Positions 35,701 to 48,200 of a stretch of 62,607 bases of DNA are shown here, in pieces. Position 1 is the first letter of the stretch; each line of letters begins with the position of its first letter. The position numbers and the translations under genes are program-made. The notes under the pieces are model-generated. The model was not told where the DNA came from. It saw only the letters and a list, made by a program, of their open reading frames with translations, and did no database searches. The DNA is from Mnemiopsis leidyi (taxonomy: Eukaryota > Ctenophora > Tentaculata > Lobata > Bolinopsidae), in assembly GCA_000226015.1 (NCBI GenBank), contig JH153885.1, positions 68,817 to 131,423 on the forward strand. The letters run 5' to 3'.

Positions 35701-36595
35701 CAATTAAGTGTTTCAAATAATACTGGCATTAACTGTTAATGTAGTAATAAAAAACATGTTTACTATTATAAGACAGTTTTCATTTTTGTGCTTTATAAGG
35801 GGTTCACGTGATACCTTTTCGACTTCCAAACTTTTAAATTAGGATTCCTTGTCAAATTTTACGGCAAAATACTGATCTAACTTTTCTTCTAGCACAAACT
35901 TGAAAATGTCCATTTTAGGCCTTATAAGGGGTCACTAAGGGGTTCTCATGATGATTTCTCGGCTTCAAAACTATCAAGTTTAGATTCCTTGTCAAATTTC
36001 ATGTGAAAATTCTGGTCTAACTTTTCTTCTAGCTCAAATTTGAAAATGTTCGTTTTTAGACCTTATTAGGAGATCACTTAGGGGTCAGGTGATAATTACC
36101 AGCTTTGAAAAATTCAATTCCGGGGGTTGGGGGGTAAAGGGAGAAGGAGGAGGTGGCGGGGGTCGTAAACCACACTTCATGTGGTCAAACTATAGGTGTA
36201 ACCACTTTTTTCTTTTTCTTTACCTACTTAAATTAAGGTCGTCGAGGGGTCTTTCCTGAGGTTGTTGCCACTGCCCTTATATATAGGAAATTTACGTGAA
36301 CATTTTCAGAATACGAATGTGTTTGTTCCAATTTATCCGAGTAAAAAGTCCTTTTAAAGATCACGTTTCTTAGTTGTACAGAGAAAAAATAACATAAAAA
36401 TCAGTACATTAATAGACTGAACATCTTATTAACTGTTAGATTTTACCTCATTCCTTATTGACAATTATTATTGTAGGTGATGATAGCTTGGTAATGATCA
36501 CTGGGTGAATATATTTTACCTGCACAGTATTGAAATCCACAAAAGGAAAGCAAAGGGGGCTCAGAAGTGTCCATTGCTGGCAAGGATTATACACT
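32740..36595. other. Intergenic stretch with repeats upstream of the first IRE1-like gene
   Basis: No gene supported. 32860-32960 is a reverse-oriented relative of 1160-1260. 33485-33650 has G/C homopolymers. A direct repeat of about 24 bp, tacccaatcaatgat(g/c)tgatctga, brackets 34563-34907. 35270-35680 is a roughly 200-bp tandem duplication (aaacttac(t/a)aagttcttt ... ccagaatgatgatg). 35770-36160 is two units of the dispersed repeat found inverted at 49.4 and 53.7 kb. Confidence 0.6.
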
Positions 36596-38152
36596 ATGTT
36601 CTCATTTCCACCACCTTCCGACGAACCAGAGCTTTGTGGGTCAACTGGGAAATTACAATTTTGCAGAAACAAGTTGCTTGGGAGGGGTAGCATGGGAACT
36701 CGAGTATACGAGGGTCTTTTTGAGAATGTGCTGACTGTTGCAATAAAACAAATTCCTCGGGATATTGTACAAGGAATCAACAACATGCTAATAGATGGTG
36801 GTGCAGGTGCTCTTGAACAAAACAATGAAGCACGGTTATTAAGAAAGCTCAATCATTCAAATGTTGTTAGGTATTACATTGCTGACTCGGATGCAAATTT
36901 CGTTTATATTGCCTTAGAATTGTGTGATGGTTGTTTAGTCAATTACATTGAGAAAATTCCTGGGGATGTCAGATTTGATGAACTGTCTGGCCAAGGCGCG
37001 AGGCACTCCAAAAAAGTCATTATAAATGACATATTATCTGGGTTGGATTACCTGCATGAGCAGGACATAATACACGGAGATTTAAAGCCACAAAATATAT
37101 TGATCAGAAGGGTAAAAAAGCGGAACCATGTTGTAAAGGATCTGTTCTTAGAAGGGGTACTTTCTGATTTTGGGCTTAGTCTTGAAATTGATGAAGGAAG
37201 AAGAAGTAAGACCGCTCATGATAATCTTATTGGATCTGATGGTTGGAGGGCTAAAGAAATATTAGAGATGCTTGATGCAAAGAAAAAGGTCAAAGTAACA
37301 AATGCTATGGACATATTTTCCTTTGGATGTGTAATACAGTACGTAATGACTGAAAAAGATAAAGCATACCTTATGCATCCTTTTGGTGATATGAACCATA
37401 GAAATTCAAACATCAAAAAAGAGGACAGAAGAATTTACCTGAGCTCACTTCTTAAGTACAGATCATCCAGTCCAAATCTTGAAGATGTTCTAGCAGACAT
37501 GCTCATAGAAATTTGTGTACTCGGGAAACCTACATTGCGGCCTTCCACTAAGGAGATAGCAAAGCATCCATTTTTTTGGGATGCTGAAACAATGATTCAA
37601 TTTATGGAACGTACATTTAATGATTTAAAGTCAAAAGCTCAAAGGATTCAAGAGTTGGTTGAATGCATCGAAGAAAATTGGAAAAAATTCCACAAGAGAG
37701 TATTTGTTAGTGAAATACCTGAAGCTTTTACCTATGATACCAAAAATAGTAATAATTCTAATCACAGTTCTTGCAATCCACGCAGACTGTACAACTTTTT
37801 AAGAATCATGAGAAATGTCCGACAGCATTATGCCGAAATTGCCTCAAGAAGTTCTATTGAGCCATTTTGCAAAGACCTGGTTGACTGCCTTGGTAATGGT
37901 GAGGATGGAAACTTTGTGTGTTACTTTTTGGAAAACGTTGTTGAAGCTCTTCCTGTGGTTTATCTAAGCTTCATTACGCATCCAAAAATTTCCTCTTATC
38001 ACAGTTATTATTTTCTCGAAGGCTTGTCTGGTGAAGAATGCAATGAGAAGATTAGAAATCAATGGGTCACTCTTGACAAAGTGTTCCTTCGACAGGAAAA
38101 CGAAAAGTCACGTTTGCGAAAAAGATCTCGAACTCCCAGTGGACCAAGTTAA
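36596..38152 (+). CDS. Soluble IRE1/RNase L-like protein: kinase plus KEN ribonuclease domain, copy A
   Basis: Intronless, 518 aa from ATG 36596 (MFSFPPPSDE). The ATP loop LGRGSMGTRVYEG begins at about residue 33, followed by VAIKQI, IIHGDLKPQN, LSDFGLSLEI, GSDGWRAKE and DIFSFGCVIQYV. The GxxGW activation-loop pattern is an IRE1 hallmark. The HRD arginine is Gly here, but Asp, Lys and Asn of the catalytic loop remain. The last 160 or so residues form a KEN domain with LRIMRNVRQHY: the Arg, Asn and His (R, +1, +5) that cut RNA in IRE1 are present. There is no signal peptide, lumenal sensor, membrane helix or ankyrin repeats. By family it would dimerise through the kinase and cleave RNA in the cytosol. 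What activates it is unknown. Copy B at 45120 is a clear paralog. It could have lost kinase activity while keeping nucleotide binding. Confidence 0.9.
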   Translation: MFSFPPPSDEPELCGSTGKLQFCRNKLLGRGSMGTRVYEGLFENVLTVAIKQIPRDIVQGINNMLIDGGAGALEQNNEARLLRKLNHSNVVRYYIADSDANFVYIALELCDGCLVNYIEKIPGDVRFDELSGQGARHSKKVIINDILSGLDYLHEQDIIHGDLKPQNILIRRVKKRNHVVKDLFLEGVLSDFGLSLEIDEGRRSKTAHDNLIGSDGWRAKEILEMLDAKKKVKVTNAMDIFSFGCVIQYVMTEKDKAYLMHPFGDMNHRNSNIKKEDRRIYLSSLLKYRSSSPNLEDVLADMLIEICVLGKPTLRPSTKEIAKHPFFWDAETMIQFMERTFNDLKSKAQRIQELVECIEENWKKFHKRVFVSEIPEAFTYDTKNSNNSNHSSCNPRRLYNFLRIMRNVRQHYAEIASRSSIEPFCKDLVDCLGNGEDGNFVCYFLENVVEALPVVYLSFITHPKISSYHSYYFLEGLSGEECNEKIRNQWVTLDKVFLRQENEKSRLRKRSRTPSGPS

Positions 38153-41100
38153 TTTAACAGATGACGAACTCTGAACACTGAATTGTATATGATCTACCAT
38201 TTGAATCATTTTAATAGTAATCCAAAATATTTTTCTCTTTGCTCTGCTTTAAATGATTTCGATTATGATTAACAGTACTAGCTGATACCTATGCATGTAG
38301 TTTGAGTTTATATCAATCTAGAGTAATATACTCAAATGAAGACAGAATATTCTTAAATTGGTTGTATTTTACTGCCTTACTTCTGCACACCAGGACGATT
38401 GTATGCTTGATCTGATGTTTTGAGCCTTTGAGCTGTGAAACTATGGTTTTTGATTTCTACTTGGAGAAAGCTAATCATACATGTTATAATTTTGTAGGTA
38501 AGTATTAGAGCTGTAAGCTTTCGCATTATTTTGTTTTACAAACCAATCCTCTTTGTTACATATTTTATTGGCATGGCTACTACGCTAGCCAAACATCAGT
38601 CTTTTTAATCATAACTCAAGGGTATCCGTATTTTTACACAAATTAAGGTTTATCTGTATAACTGTATTCTGCTAAATATCTTATTTGCATTTTCATTCCT
38701 GTAATTTTATATCTAATGAGAATGATATTCTATTATTGCTTATGTAGGTAATGTAAATTCATGATTAAGTGTTTTATTTTGTTGATTAAAGTTAAGTTTA
38801 ATTCAAGTAAGACCTTTAATCTTTGACCCGACCAAATTCTTCATTAATTGAAGAAACTCAGCTAAAATAGATTATACTTTAATAGCTCCCTTTGGGGTAA
38901 ACCACATTTTTTATAAGTTTTAGTGATAATGATAAGTTTTAGCCAGTACAGTATGAGGTCGGTATGCACTTGCTCTACTGTTGATTTGGTCTCTATGAAG
39001 CTATCAATGCTGGCTTGGCTTAAGTGCAATTGGGCAAGCTTGTAGTTTCAAAACATGTAGGCTGAACTGTATCATAAATATCGTGTTAAATTTTATGAAA
39101 CTGGTAACTGATTAACTGGTAGCTGGCTACCATCAATGCCTGATACTTATATTTTTGCTGTGTTATATACCTATTTTGTTGCTTTATGACCAAGAGGAAT
39201 AATTCTATTGTGCTGTTTGAATTTATTAAAATTACGATGATTATATTAATCAATATACGATATTGTTGTTTCAATCGTTTTTTTAGTTTAACTTTTTAAG
39301 ATGTCAGTTCATCACCATGGCCTAAGTCCTTACAAATACCTACTGACTTGTCCAAAACAACAAATAACATTGAGTAATTTTTTGGTTTCTAGTGCCTACT
39401 AACTACTTTAACTAGCAATTATCAATCCTATAAAGCGAGTTTCATTCCGAAACCTTGCTGGAGAGAACATCTGGCATGGGCAGGATACAACTATCGTGCC
39501 AAGAAAGGATCAAAATCAAAAACAACAATTTGTAATTTCGTTATTGATTAGTAAGTTAGATAGTTAGAAGTATAGAAACAAACCCCCCTATAACCATACT
39601 TCTTTCGAAACAGTAGGCTCTACTTGATTATCTTGCTTCACTAAAACCTAAATGATCTTATCTACAGGTGTGACTTGTTGTTTCTCAATGTTCTGTTCTA
39701 GTGTTCTGATGGTAACGGAACACGTGAGATGTTTTTAAAACCTTTTTATCGTGTGACCTCGTGATAAAATCTTAACACGGAAGTCGGAAGCTGTTAGGTG
39801 ATACACACTTTTACTGAACGTATGCCTTGAGATCTCAAGCCCAAGATAACATTTAGAACGTTGGATCGATTCTAAAATCAATTTGATCATGATGAAGTGT
39901 ACATAGGTAATAGGTATTCGGGTCAAGTTAGATTTACCGGGCCACCCGATTTATTGGGCCTCAGCCCTTTCCCCATAGAGGCCCGGTAATTAGAGGTTTA
40001 ACTGTATTGATTAAACAAATTTTTAATCACCACTGCAAAAAAGTTGTATGGCGGTAGGATCCCTACTTTAATCGAAAATCATTCTAACCGAAATTTTTTG
40101 GCAGGGAATTTATTTTAAAAATGTTGATTTTACACAAAAAGAAACAAAAGAGACCGAAAAAAGTATTTAGAAACCGAAAAATAATGTTTCAAACCGAAAA
40201 ATTTGGCCGTAGACAGCAGTTAATCAGTTGAAAATGATGTTGTGGACGNNNNNNNNNNNNNNNNNNNNNNNNNNNNNNNNNNNNNNNNNNNNNNNNNNNN
40301 NNNNNNNNNNNNNNNNNNNNNNNNNNNNNNNNNNNNNNNNNNNNNNNNNNNNNNNNNNNNNNNNNNNNNNNNNNNNNNNNNNNNNNNNNNNNNNNNNNNN
40401 NNNNNNNNNNNNNNNNNNNNNNNNNNTTAAAACTTATAAATCTAAGTTTGCCACCGAAATTTTCGATGGTAGACAGCAGTTAATCAATTGAAAACGATGT
40501 TGTGGACGTTTTTAACCGAAAAAATAATTCAGTAACCGAAAAAATATGTTTCACACCGAAACATTTGGCCTAGAATCGCATTTAAAACTTATAAATCAGT
40601 TAAGTTAACAGCAGTTAATCAAAAAATTTGATTCAAACCGAAACACTATCAAAACCCAAAAGTGTGTATTCCCGGGAACTTTTTTGAAAATCCAAATTTT
40701 TTTGGAAATTTATGGCCAAACGAACAGAAAAATACCACAGAAAAAACTGCTTCTGAAATTGCCATTTATTACCAAATCGCTTCTAGGCCGTTCTGAGTGC
40801 AAAAACTCGTCAAAATTTTTCCCCTGCGGCAGTCATTTCTTGTTCAAAAACTTACAATCTTACCCTTGAACACACATTTTCGTCAATATGGCCCAGCTTT
40901 AGATTATACCAGATATTTTGACCATATGTTGTAACCAGTAAAATTAACTTATAATTTGTCTTACTTGAATTTAACATGAAAATTGTGCTTTTAAATTTGT
41001 GAACTTTAGATGCAGTTAAGGAGAAACTCATTTTAGAATCCTAAAAACTTACCAAAAATTGTCAATTTTTGATGATATCATCATTTACCCCTCCGGCCCC

Positions 41101-42232
41101 ACCCAATCTCCACCCGTCGTCAATACATCAATATTCATCTATCGGTGATGACGTCATTTGTGAACGACCTTTTTGCTGTGTCAGATTTTATTATGGATAT
41201 GGTTTAAAATTTTACATCAAGTGTTGTAGTTTTGGTTTATGTTACCTATTCCTCCGAACAGCACTATCCTAACAACAAATTAAACATCAACATACATTAT
41301 TTTTAATTCTACGCTATTTTTTATGATCCGCTGTTCCTAGATTTATTTTCTGAGGAAAAACATTTCAAAATTTTTTGATATAAACGTTATAAATGGTAGC
41401 CGGGTCTTGGCCCCAGGATCAGTAGACAATCGTTATCATTATGAGTATTTCATTATCTAGATTAATGGCTTTAAAATGTTGACATTAAGTTTAGATTTCG
41501 AATTTTCACAGTTTTTTTCCAAAATAAATTCCTGGCACCTTTAGTGTCAGTCTGGATTTACTTTGCTGGATTTTTGTTGGTCAAGATCAGATCTATTGTA
41601 TTGTACAGGGTTCAGGATAACTTTAAGAATATGTTCATTATTACCTAAAAGTGCAGATATGACAGTTCATCTGATTGATTGTTGGTACCAAATTGAAAAG
41701 CCTCCTTGAATATTGTAGACGTCTCTTTTTTATCTACTACGTGTACAGTGAAACGTTCTAGGAACCATGTTAAAAATGCTGAAATTTCTGTGATCGCTGT
41801 CGTTTTTTGTGGAATTTTTCTCCAAATTGCAAAAACTCAGAAGGTCTGTTCCTTGACTCTTGTCGTTTCGCTGTTCATAAATTATAGTTTCTTTTTGATT
41901 GGCATGTATTATACAGTAGATTAGTGCAAATGATTATTCTTATTTCTTACTATTTCGTCGAGTCTTCCTTTGTGTTTTATAAATTGTGAACAGATTGAAA
42001 CGATATATGGATAAGAAGTCAATTCAATTAAGTCTTGCAATAGATCCAGCCCTACACCAATAATAATTACGACATTTGCTGCTGCCACCACTACTACTAG
42101 TACTAGTATTACTACTACTATTACTACTAAGAATATTAGCACATTATATGAATATGTATTAGAATAATGACATACAGAACCCATACAGTATTTCATGTAA
42201 AGCTCACATTGACAAGCAGAACACTAAGAGCG
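38153..42232. other. Intergenic stretch between IRE1-like copy A and AARSD1
   Basis: AT-rich with no supported gene. 39928-40008 is a fragment of the CCGGTAAAT element family. 40140-40640 is a repeat of accgaaaaa/acagcagttaatca words interrupted by a gap. 41070-41170 carries one arm (tgacgtcatttgtgaacgacc) of the element found complete at 52.5-53.0 kb. (ACT)n lies at about 42088-42130. Confidence 0.6.
40249..40426. other. Assembly gap (178 N)
   Basis: Both sides carry agacagcagttaatca(g/a)ttgaaaa and ttaaaacttataaatc, so the gap lies in a local tandem repeat of about 250 bp. Confidence 0.99.
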
Positions 42233-45200
42233 ATGCTGCTGAAGTGCCAAAAAGAACCGTTCCTTCAGCAGCTTACCTCAAGAGTTATATCCTGTCACGA
42301 GGTATGTTTAATCACTTATATTTGCCCTTATCACTTATATTAGCCCTTATTCTCTGCAGAAATGAAATCCTATCGTTCAGGATGATGCGGTGGCACTCTT
42401 GTAGCATTTTAGCGATATTTTAGCAGCACTCTCCTAACTCCTAACGACCTGGCGGCGCTCCAACGGCACTATTGTGTAATCACTGCACGTCCCTTTCAGA
42501 ATTACTGTGTCTTTTTTAATTCCAATGTTGCGCACCTAACTTTTCTGCTCTAGTGTTTACAAAACTGTGGCGATAATGTAGAAGGCGTCATCAGCACGGT
42601 TAAGTGTCGAAATTTCAAATTTCTTAAATTGTGCCATTCTCGAGTGCGCCGCTCCTTCTTGATGTTGGAAATTCAAATTTAACCGAAGGAGACCTGTGTA
42701 CTGTTGCACATGATGATATCACAATGTTAGAGTGCTACCCAGTGCTGCTTGGCAAGTGTTTCCACAGGGCTGCAAAGGTGCCGCCATGGTTACATTATTG
42801 ATTTCGTCACGGTTGCATGTAACAGGTGAAGAAAGGAAAGAAGAAGCATTATGAAGTAGTGTTGGAAGATACTATCATGTTTGCTGAAGGAGGCGGGCAG
42901 CCTTGTGACCACGGTGTGTTACGTGTTGTGCCATCAGATGTCAGTCATATTGACAAACTCTCTCTTACCAAGTTTGTGTACATTTGATACTTCTTCCGTT
43001 TAATGTAATTAAACGCTTATTCATATTCTAGTCCTCTTGGCAGTTGGCTCTTATTTCTTGAACCCCACACAGAATAATTATTAAATGCCGGACGGAAATT
43101 TAGCGCTCGATTTTGTAACGCGCGATGACGGCGTTGTGGTGAAAGATATTACAAGCAACATCACATTATGTCACGTGACTGCTGACTTAACCAAACATTC
43201 GCTAAGCTTGCTAGTAAGGATCAGATTACGACTCCATTTATAGCCCATACAAACTGTAGTGTGAACGATACACTCTCAATGACCAACACATTACTATGAT
43301 TACGTAATTGTCCTCAATGTGATGATTTTGCCTGTGTTAGAATTAACACTATTGAAGTTATAAAGTTTTGGGCAGTTAGATGTTGTACAAACAACTCCAT
43401 CGTGTTTAGAAAATCACGTTATTTATTACGTTCAAATAACAGTACATCATCTTGTAAAATACCACCTAGATTGCGGCCCCAGGCAGTCTCTATGAAACGA
43501 CCACATACGCTGCGTTTGGAAAGTTTTCCATTGACTTACCTAACTTATTTCTTCTAATTTCAGTATAAAAGTACACGACGTACAAAGAAAGCTCGGTACT
43601 GCAGTACACTACACAGATAACAGTGTAGCTGTAGGTAGTGAAGTAAACATGGAGGTTGACTGGAAGCGCAGATACGACCACATGCAACAACACACAGGCA
43701 GGGATCTGGTTTGATGCAATTTTATAAGTTTCCTCTTTGTTGCATCATCGGTAACTAGCATTGCTAAGTTCGTTTAAGAATTAGCATTAGTAACTGGTTC
43801 CTACAGCTGAAAGTAAGACTATTAGTTTTCAGGACAACACTTGTTGAGTGCTATTGCAGAACAAGAACCTTACAACTTTAAAACTGTATCCTGGAATCTA
43901 GGTTGGTAAACTTCTTATATCACTCTTTAAGTGTCATGATTTCTGATCTGACAATACTACTTGATGAACGCTACATGATGTCTATGATCCAGAAGTAGAA
44001 AAATGATTCTGTACTTAGTGTTGTGCAACTCGACTGATGTAACAAGTTAATAGACTCGCGAGAAGACTATTGTGTATTTCCTCAAACAATCAGTTGACTT
44101 TTGTCTGCCAATTAAGTTAGCTAAACTAAGTTCTTACTCTCGGTAACGCTCTAAATAATTTAGGCGCTACGATTTGTCATGTTGAGCTGAATACGCCTTC
44201 TATTTCCGACGAGGTCAAGTCGGAGATTGAACAGAAAATAAACAGGTTCGTTTTATTTCTTTGTAAGATTTATATCTCCACTGCAACGCCGAGTGTCGAA
44301 TCTGTTTAAGTCAGGTGAAAGAAGTTCTTCACCAGCGAAAGGACGTAATGGTTTAACAATTTATTTGAAATAACGTGTTATGACTTAACGTGTTATGACT
44401 TAACGTGTTATGACTTTAAATGGCTTAACCAACAAACTAACGGACTTTCGGCAGGTTTAACGATTTCTAGATGGCCCACTGCCCAGGTTTTAACATTTGT
44501 TTGTAGCTCATCCTTAGATACCACATTACATTGGTGGTGTGGTGGTATCTAACCCGAATTTCTTTGCATAGACTGGGGTTCGATTCCCAGATCCGCCAAT
44601 CCGAGAGGAGTGCGATAAGGGCATTTGCCTAAGCAATCTTCTTCGGTCGAATCAGCCGAATGACCAGGAAACCGTGATTGAGGGTTAAATGAGAAGGGTC
44701 TCCGTTAAAAGATCTAGAATCTTCCAGTATAACTGTAAAAGCCTGGGTACAGGTTGTAACAAATACAAATACAAATATACACTTATTTGACGTTTTTTTA
44801 ATCGAAATAGCAAGCCAAATGCAAATCCATTCCCAGACATATTTTGAATTTTTATCAAGTCGGACAGTGTGAGTAATTGCAACGAGACCGAATTTACTAC
44901 TTTTGGCCTGTATCGTTATGTGAGCGCAACTTGTGCACGTCGTTACGGTCATCTGATACATGGCATTTGACAGTGAACAAAGATTGTAGACCGTCGATTA
45001 CACCATCTCAAGACGAAACAGCATGCCACTGTCACGCTTTATCTACGCATCGTATTTTTATATCCCTGTCATTTCTTAATGCCTTATTCCGTTTTTGTTG
45101 ATCTGTATTATTCTGTGCTATGGATGTTGTAGGCTGCTCTAAAAAGATTGCTATAGATCGAGATGCTATTTTGGGTGAAGGCAGTAACGGGACATGTGTT

Positions 45201-48200
45201 TACAAAGGAACATTCGAGAAAACCGTCTCTGTAGCGGTAAAGAGAATGATTTACATCAAAACAACAGACTTATCGGAGATAAAGAATGAAGTTACAATGT
45301 TGAAGAAACTGGATCATCCCAATATCATTCGCTACAAAATGTTTGACAAGGACAAGGATTTTCTATACATTGTATTAGATCTGTGTGATGCTTCTCTGAC
45401 AGACTGCCTCAAGAATGGCAAGCTCTTCCCAACCAGCTCTTCCTCTGTAACTGCAACAAAGTTCAAAATCGAGATTTTGAAAGACATTCTCAACGGTCTG
45501 AGGTACCTTCATAGAATGGATATAATTCACAGGGATCTAAAACCGCAGAATGTGCTTATAAAACGTAGTATATCAGCTGAGCATGGGGCTGTAGCTGTTA
45601 TCACGGACTTCGGACTGAGTCTGGAAATGAAGGAGGACAAGACTCATGTCACTGCTACAGAAGCTGGATCTAAAGGTTGGAAACCAAAAGAAGTTCTGGG
45701 AAAAGGAAGGAAGCTTTTCAAAAAATCAGTAGACATTTTTGCGTTTGGTTGTGTCGCACAGTTTGTGCTTTCAAAAGCTGATGGCCCAGAAAATTATGTT
45801 CACCCTTTTGGCAAAGAAGTTTGCCGGGAGCGAAATATTGTGAAATGTCACAGGGTAGCATATATAAGCAATCCATTTGGATCGGCGGAAAAGGGAGAAA
45901 TATCAAATAGTGAGATAAATTTGCTTGGAGATATCATGGTGAGCATGTGTATCAACGATGATCCTAAATGTCGGCCAGATGTGGAGGAACTTCTCAACAA
46001 TCCACTCTTTTGGAGCTACACTTCAAAATTACACTTTGTCGAGAAGATATTCAATGATTTAAAAGACAAACCTGAGAGTGATCTTGTTATGTGTTTGGAG
46101 GAAAATTGGAGAAAATACCAGCCTACATCCGTGGACAAGAAGATCCCCGAAGCATGGGGATATAGTGTGTTTTGTCGAAAGAAAGCCGGGCAATCTAAAC
46201 CATCCACAAAAATGCTATTTCATGGAGTACTCAGAAACATGAGGAACATCCAACAGCACTGTAAAGAAGCTGTAAGACGATACACCGAACCGCACAAACA
46301 CGAAAACTCCGAAGAGGAAACAAGACTTCAGGATGTTTTGGGGAACGGTTCAGACGAGGACATTGGAAAGTATTACTTCTCTAGGATTCCAAGTTTGATA
46401 CCGATAGTGTACCTTTCCATCTACCTCCACGCTAGGCAAAGTAAGGACTTTCAGTATTTTTTCAAAAACAGTGAAATGTCTGTAAAAGTAGCGGAAGGAA
46501 AGGTCAAGGCTGGTTGGGACACTCTGGAGAAACTTCTTATCACAGGACGAACACCACGACCGGCCGTGCCTTCTGGCTCTGCAATCAGACATAGATCTAG
46601 CTCTTTCAAGAACAATTCTTAAGTAACTTTGTTCAATTCTCATGATTGTTCCAACAGCAACAATTGATTTAGATTGGGCGTTAATCGAAACTAATACTTT
46701 AACCTTGCAATGCATTTGCATCAATAGATCTTATTTTGTTCTTTTTTTTTAATTGTGATTTTATGTAGATTCGAGTTTTAAATCATTTAACCAGTTGACT
46801 CACTTCATCAGATGTTTTTGCAAATTATTGAAACATTTTTACCCGTCAACTAAGCTTGTATTGCATGAAGATTGATGAGGCACTTCGAAAGCTAGGAACG
46901 CTATAACAGATAACTTGATCATAAACAACATTTGTCTCACGTTGTGAGACAGAAGCAGGCTTGAGAACGTCTAGCAGGAATAAAATCATTTGAAAATATC
47001 ATTTAAAATTACCTAAAAATGGAATCGGTAAAAACATTTAGTTCAATATCACATTTGTGGCTGTTTCCAAGTTTTTCAAAGTAGACAATATCCCTCACAG
47101 TTTGATACAGTCGGGACGGCCGGTAACTACAAAAGTGTACGCCAGTAAAGACGACCAGGGTTTATCCTCGGCTCACACCAGGGGCCTGCCTGCTGATCAC
47201 ACCGGTTGGTAGTAGCAGTTCCTGCGGGAAAATTTGACGACACTAAGTCAAGAACTTATGACGATTTTGTCTATAATTTTGGTTGACGCTCAATTTGTTA
47301 GTCCAGGGACCAGGTTCAGACTTTCTGGCTTCTGCTGTAAATCAAACAATCAGATTATTAATTAATCTATCATAATGTGAAGTTATAAAGTACACTACAA
47401 AAAATAGCTATATAGGGTCAAGTCAAATAGGTCTTTTATAAATGTCAACAATATCAGGTCCAGTGAGGGTGATAGAAATTGAAGGTGTAGACGAGAATAT
47501 GTGTTGTGGAACTCACCTCAACTCTCTCGCCCAAGTTAGTTAAATATCAACTTCTATCCGCCGAAGTACATTAAAACTTGAGTCGTCGTTACAGAGATGT
47601 TTCGTGAAAATTAAACAAAATTAAACTGGTATACGAATTAACTCTGCCCTCCGATCAGCTCCAGATGATAAAGCTGCTACACACGGAATCTAAGCGAGGA
47701 AACACTCTGCTGTATTTCGTGTGTGGAGATAGAGTGCTGAAGACTCTGCAGAGTGCACTAGAAGTCCAGCAGAAACTAAACGTCCTCCTCTCGTCCCCTC
47801 CAGAACTCTTTGCTTCCATGGTCAGTTCTTCGGTTTTGTCTGCTAAGTTTGCTAATTTGTTGTTTCTGTTTCTGGTATAGCGGTATATTCGCTTACATGG
47901 TCAGTTCTTCTGTTTTGTCTGCTAAGTTTGCTAATTTGTTTTTTTCTGGTAATGGTATAGCGGCATATTCGCTTCCATGGTCAGTTCTTCGGTTTTGTCT
48001 GCTAAGTTTTTATGAATGGTATGTGATAACAATTTACTGTTTGTGCTTGATCTATTTTGCGGTCGATTCTGTTGAAGTTAGATCGCGTCTTGTGGGGCCA
48101 CATCTTTATGCCCATCAGAATCCAATCCTGAGAGAACGGTACCTCCCCACAAATACCGTTCTCTGATAGAGAACAGTATTCGTGGGGAGGTGTCTCAAAT

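Noticed and set aside
36530-36595. 22-residue N-terminal extension of IRE1-like copy A
   Set aside because: It begins at TTG; the first ATG (36596) is closer to the paralog's N-terminal length.
47810-48166. 118-residue ORF after AARSD1 exon 8
   Set aside because: It reads through the tandem donor repeat in a frame unlike the gene; the spliced model gives the conserved protein.
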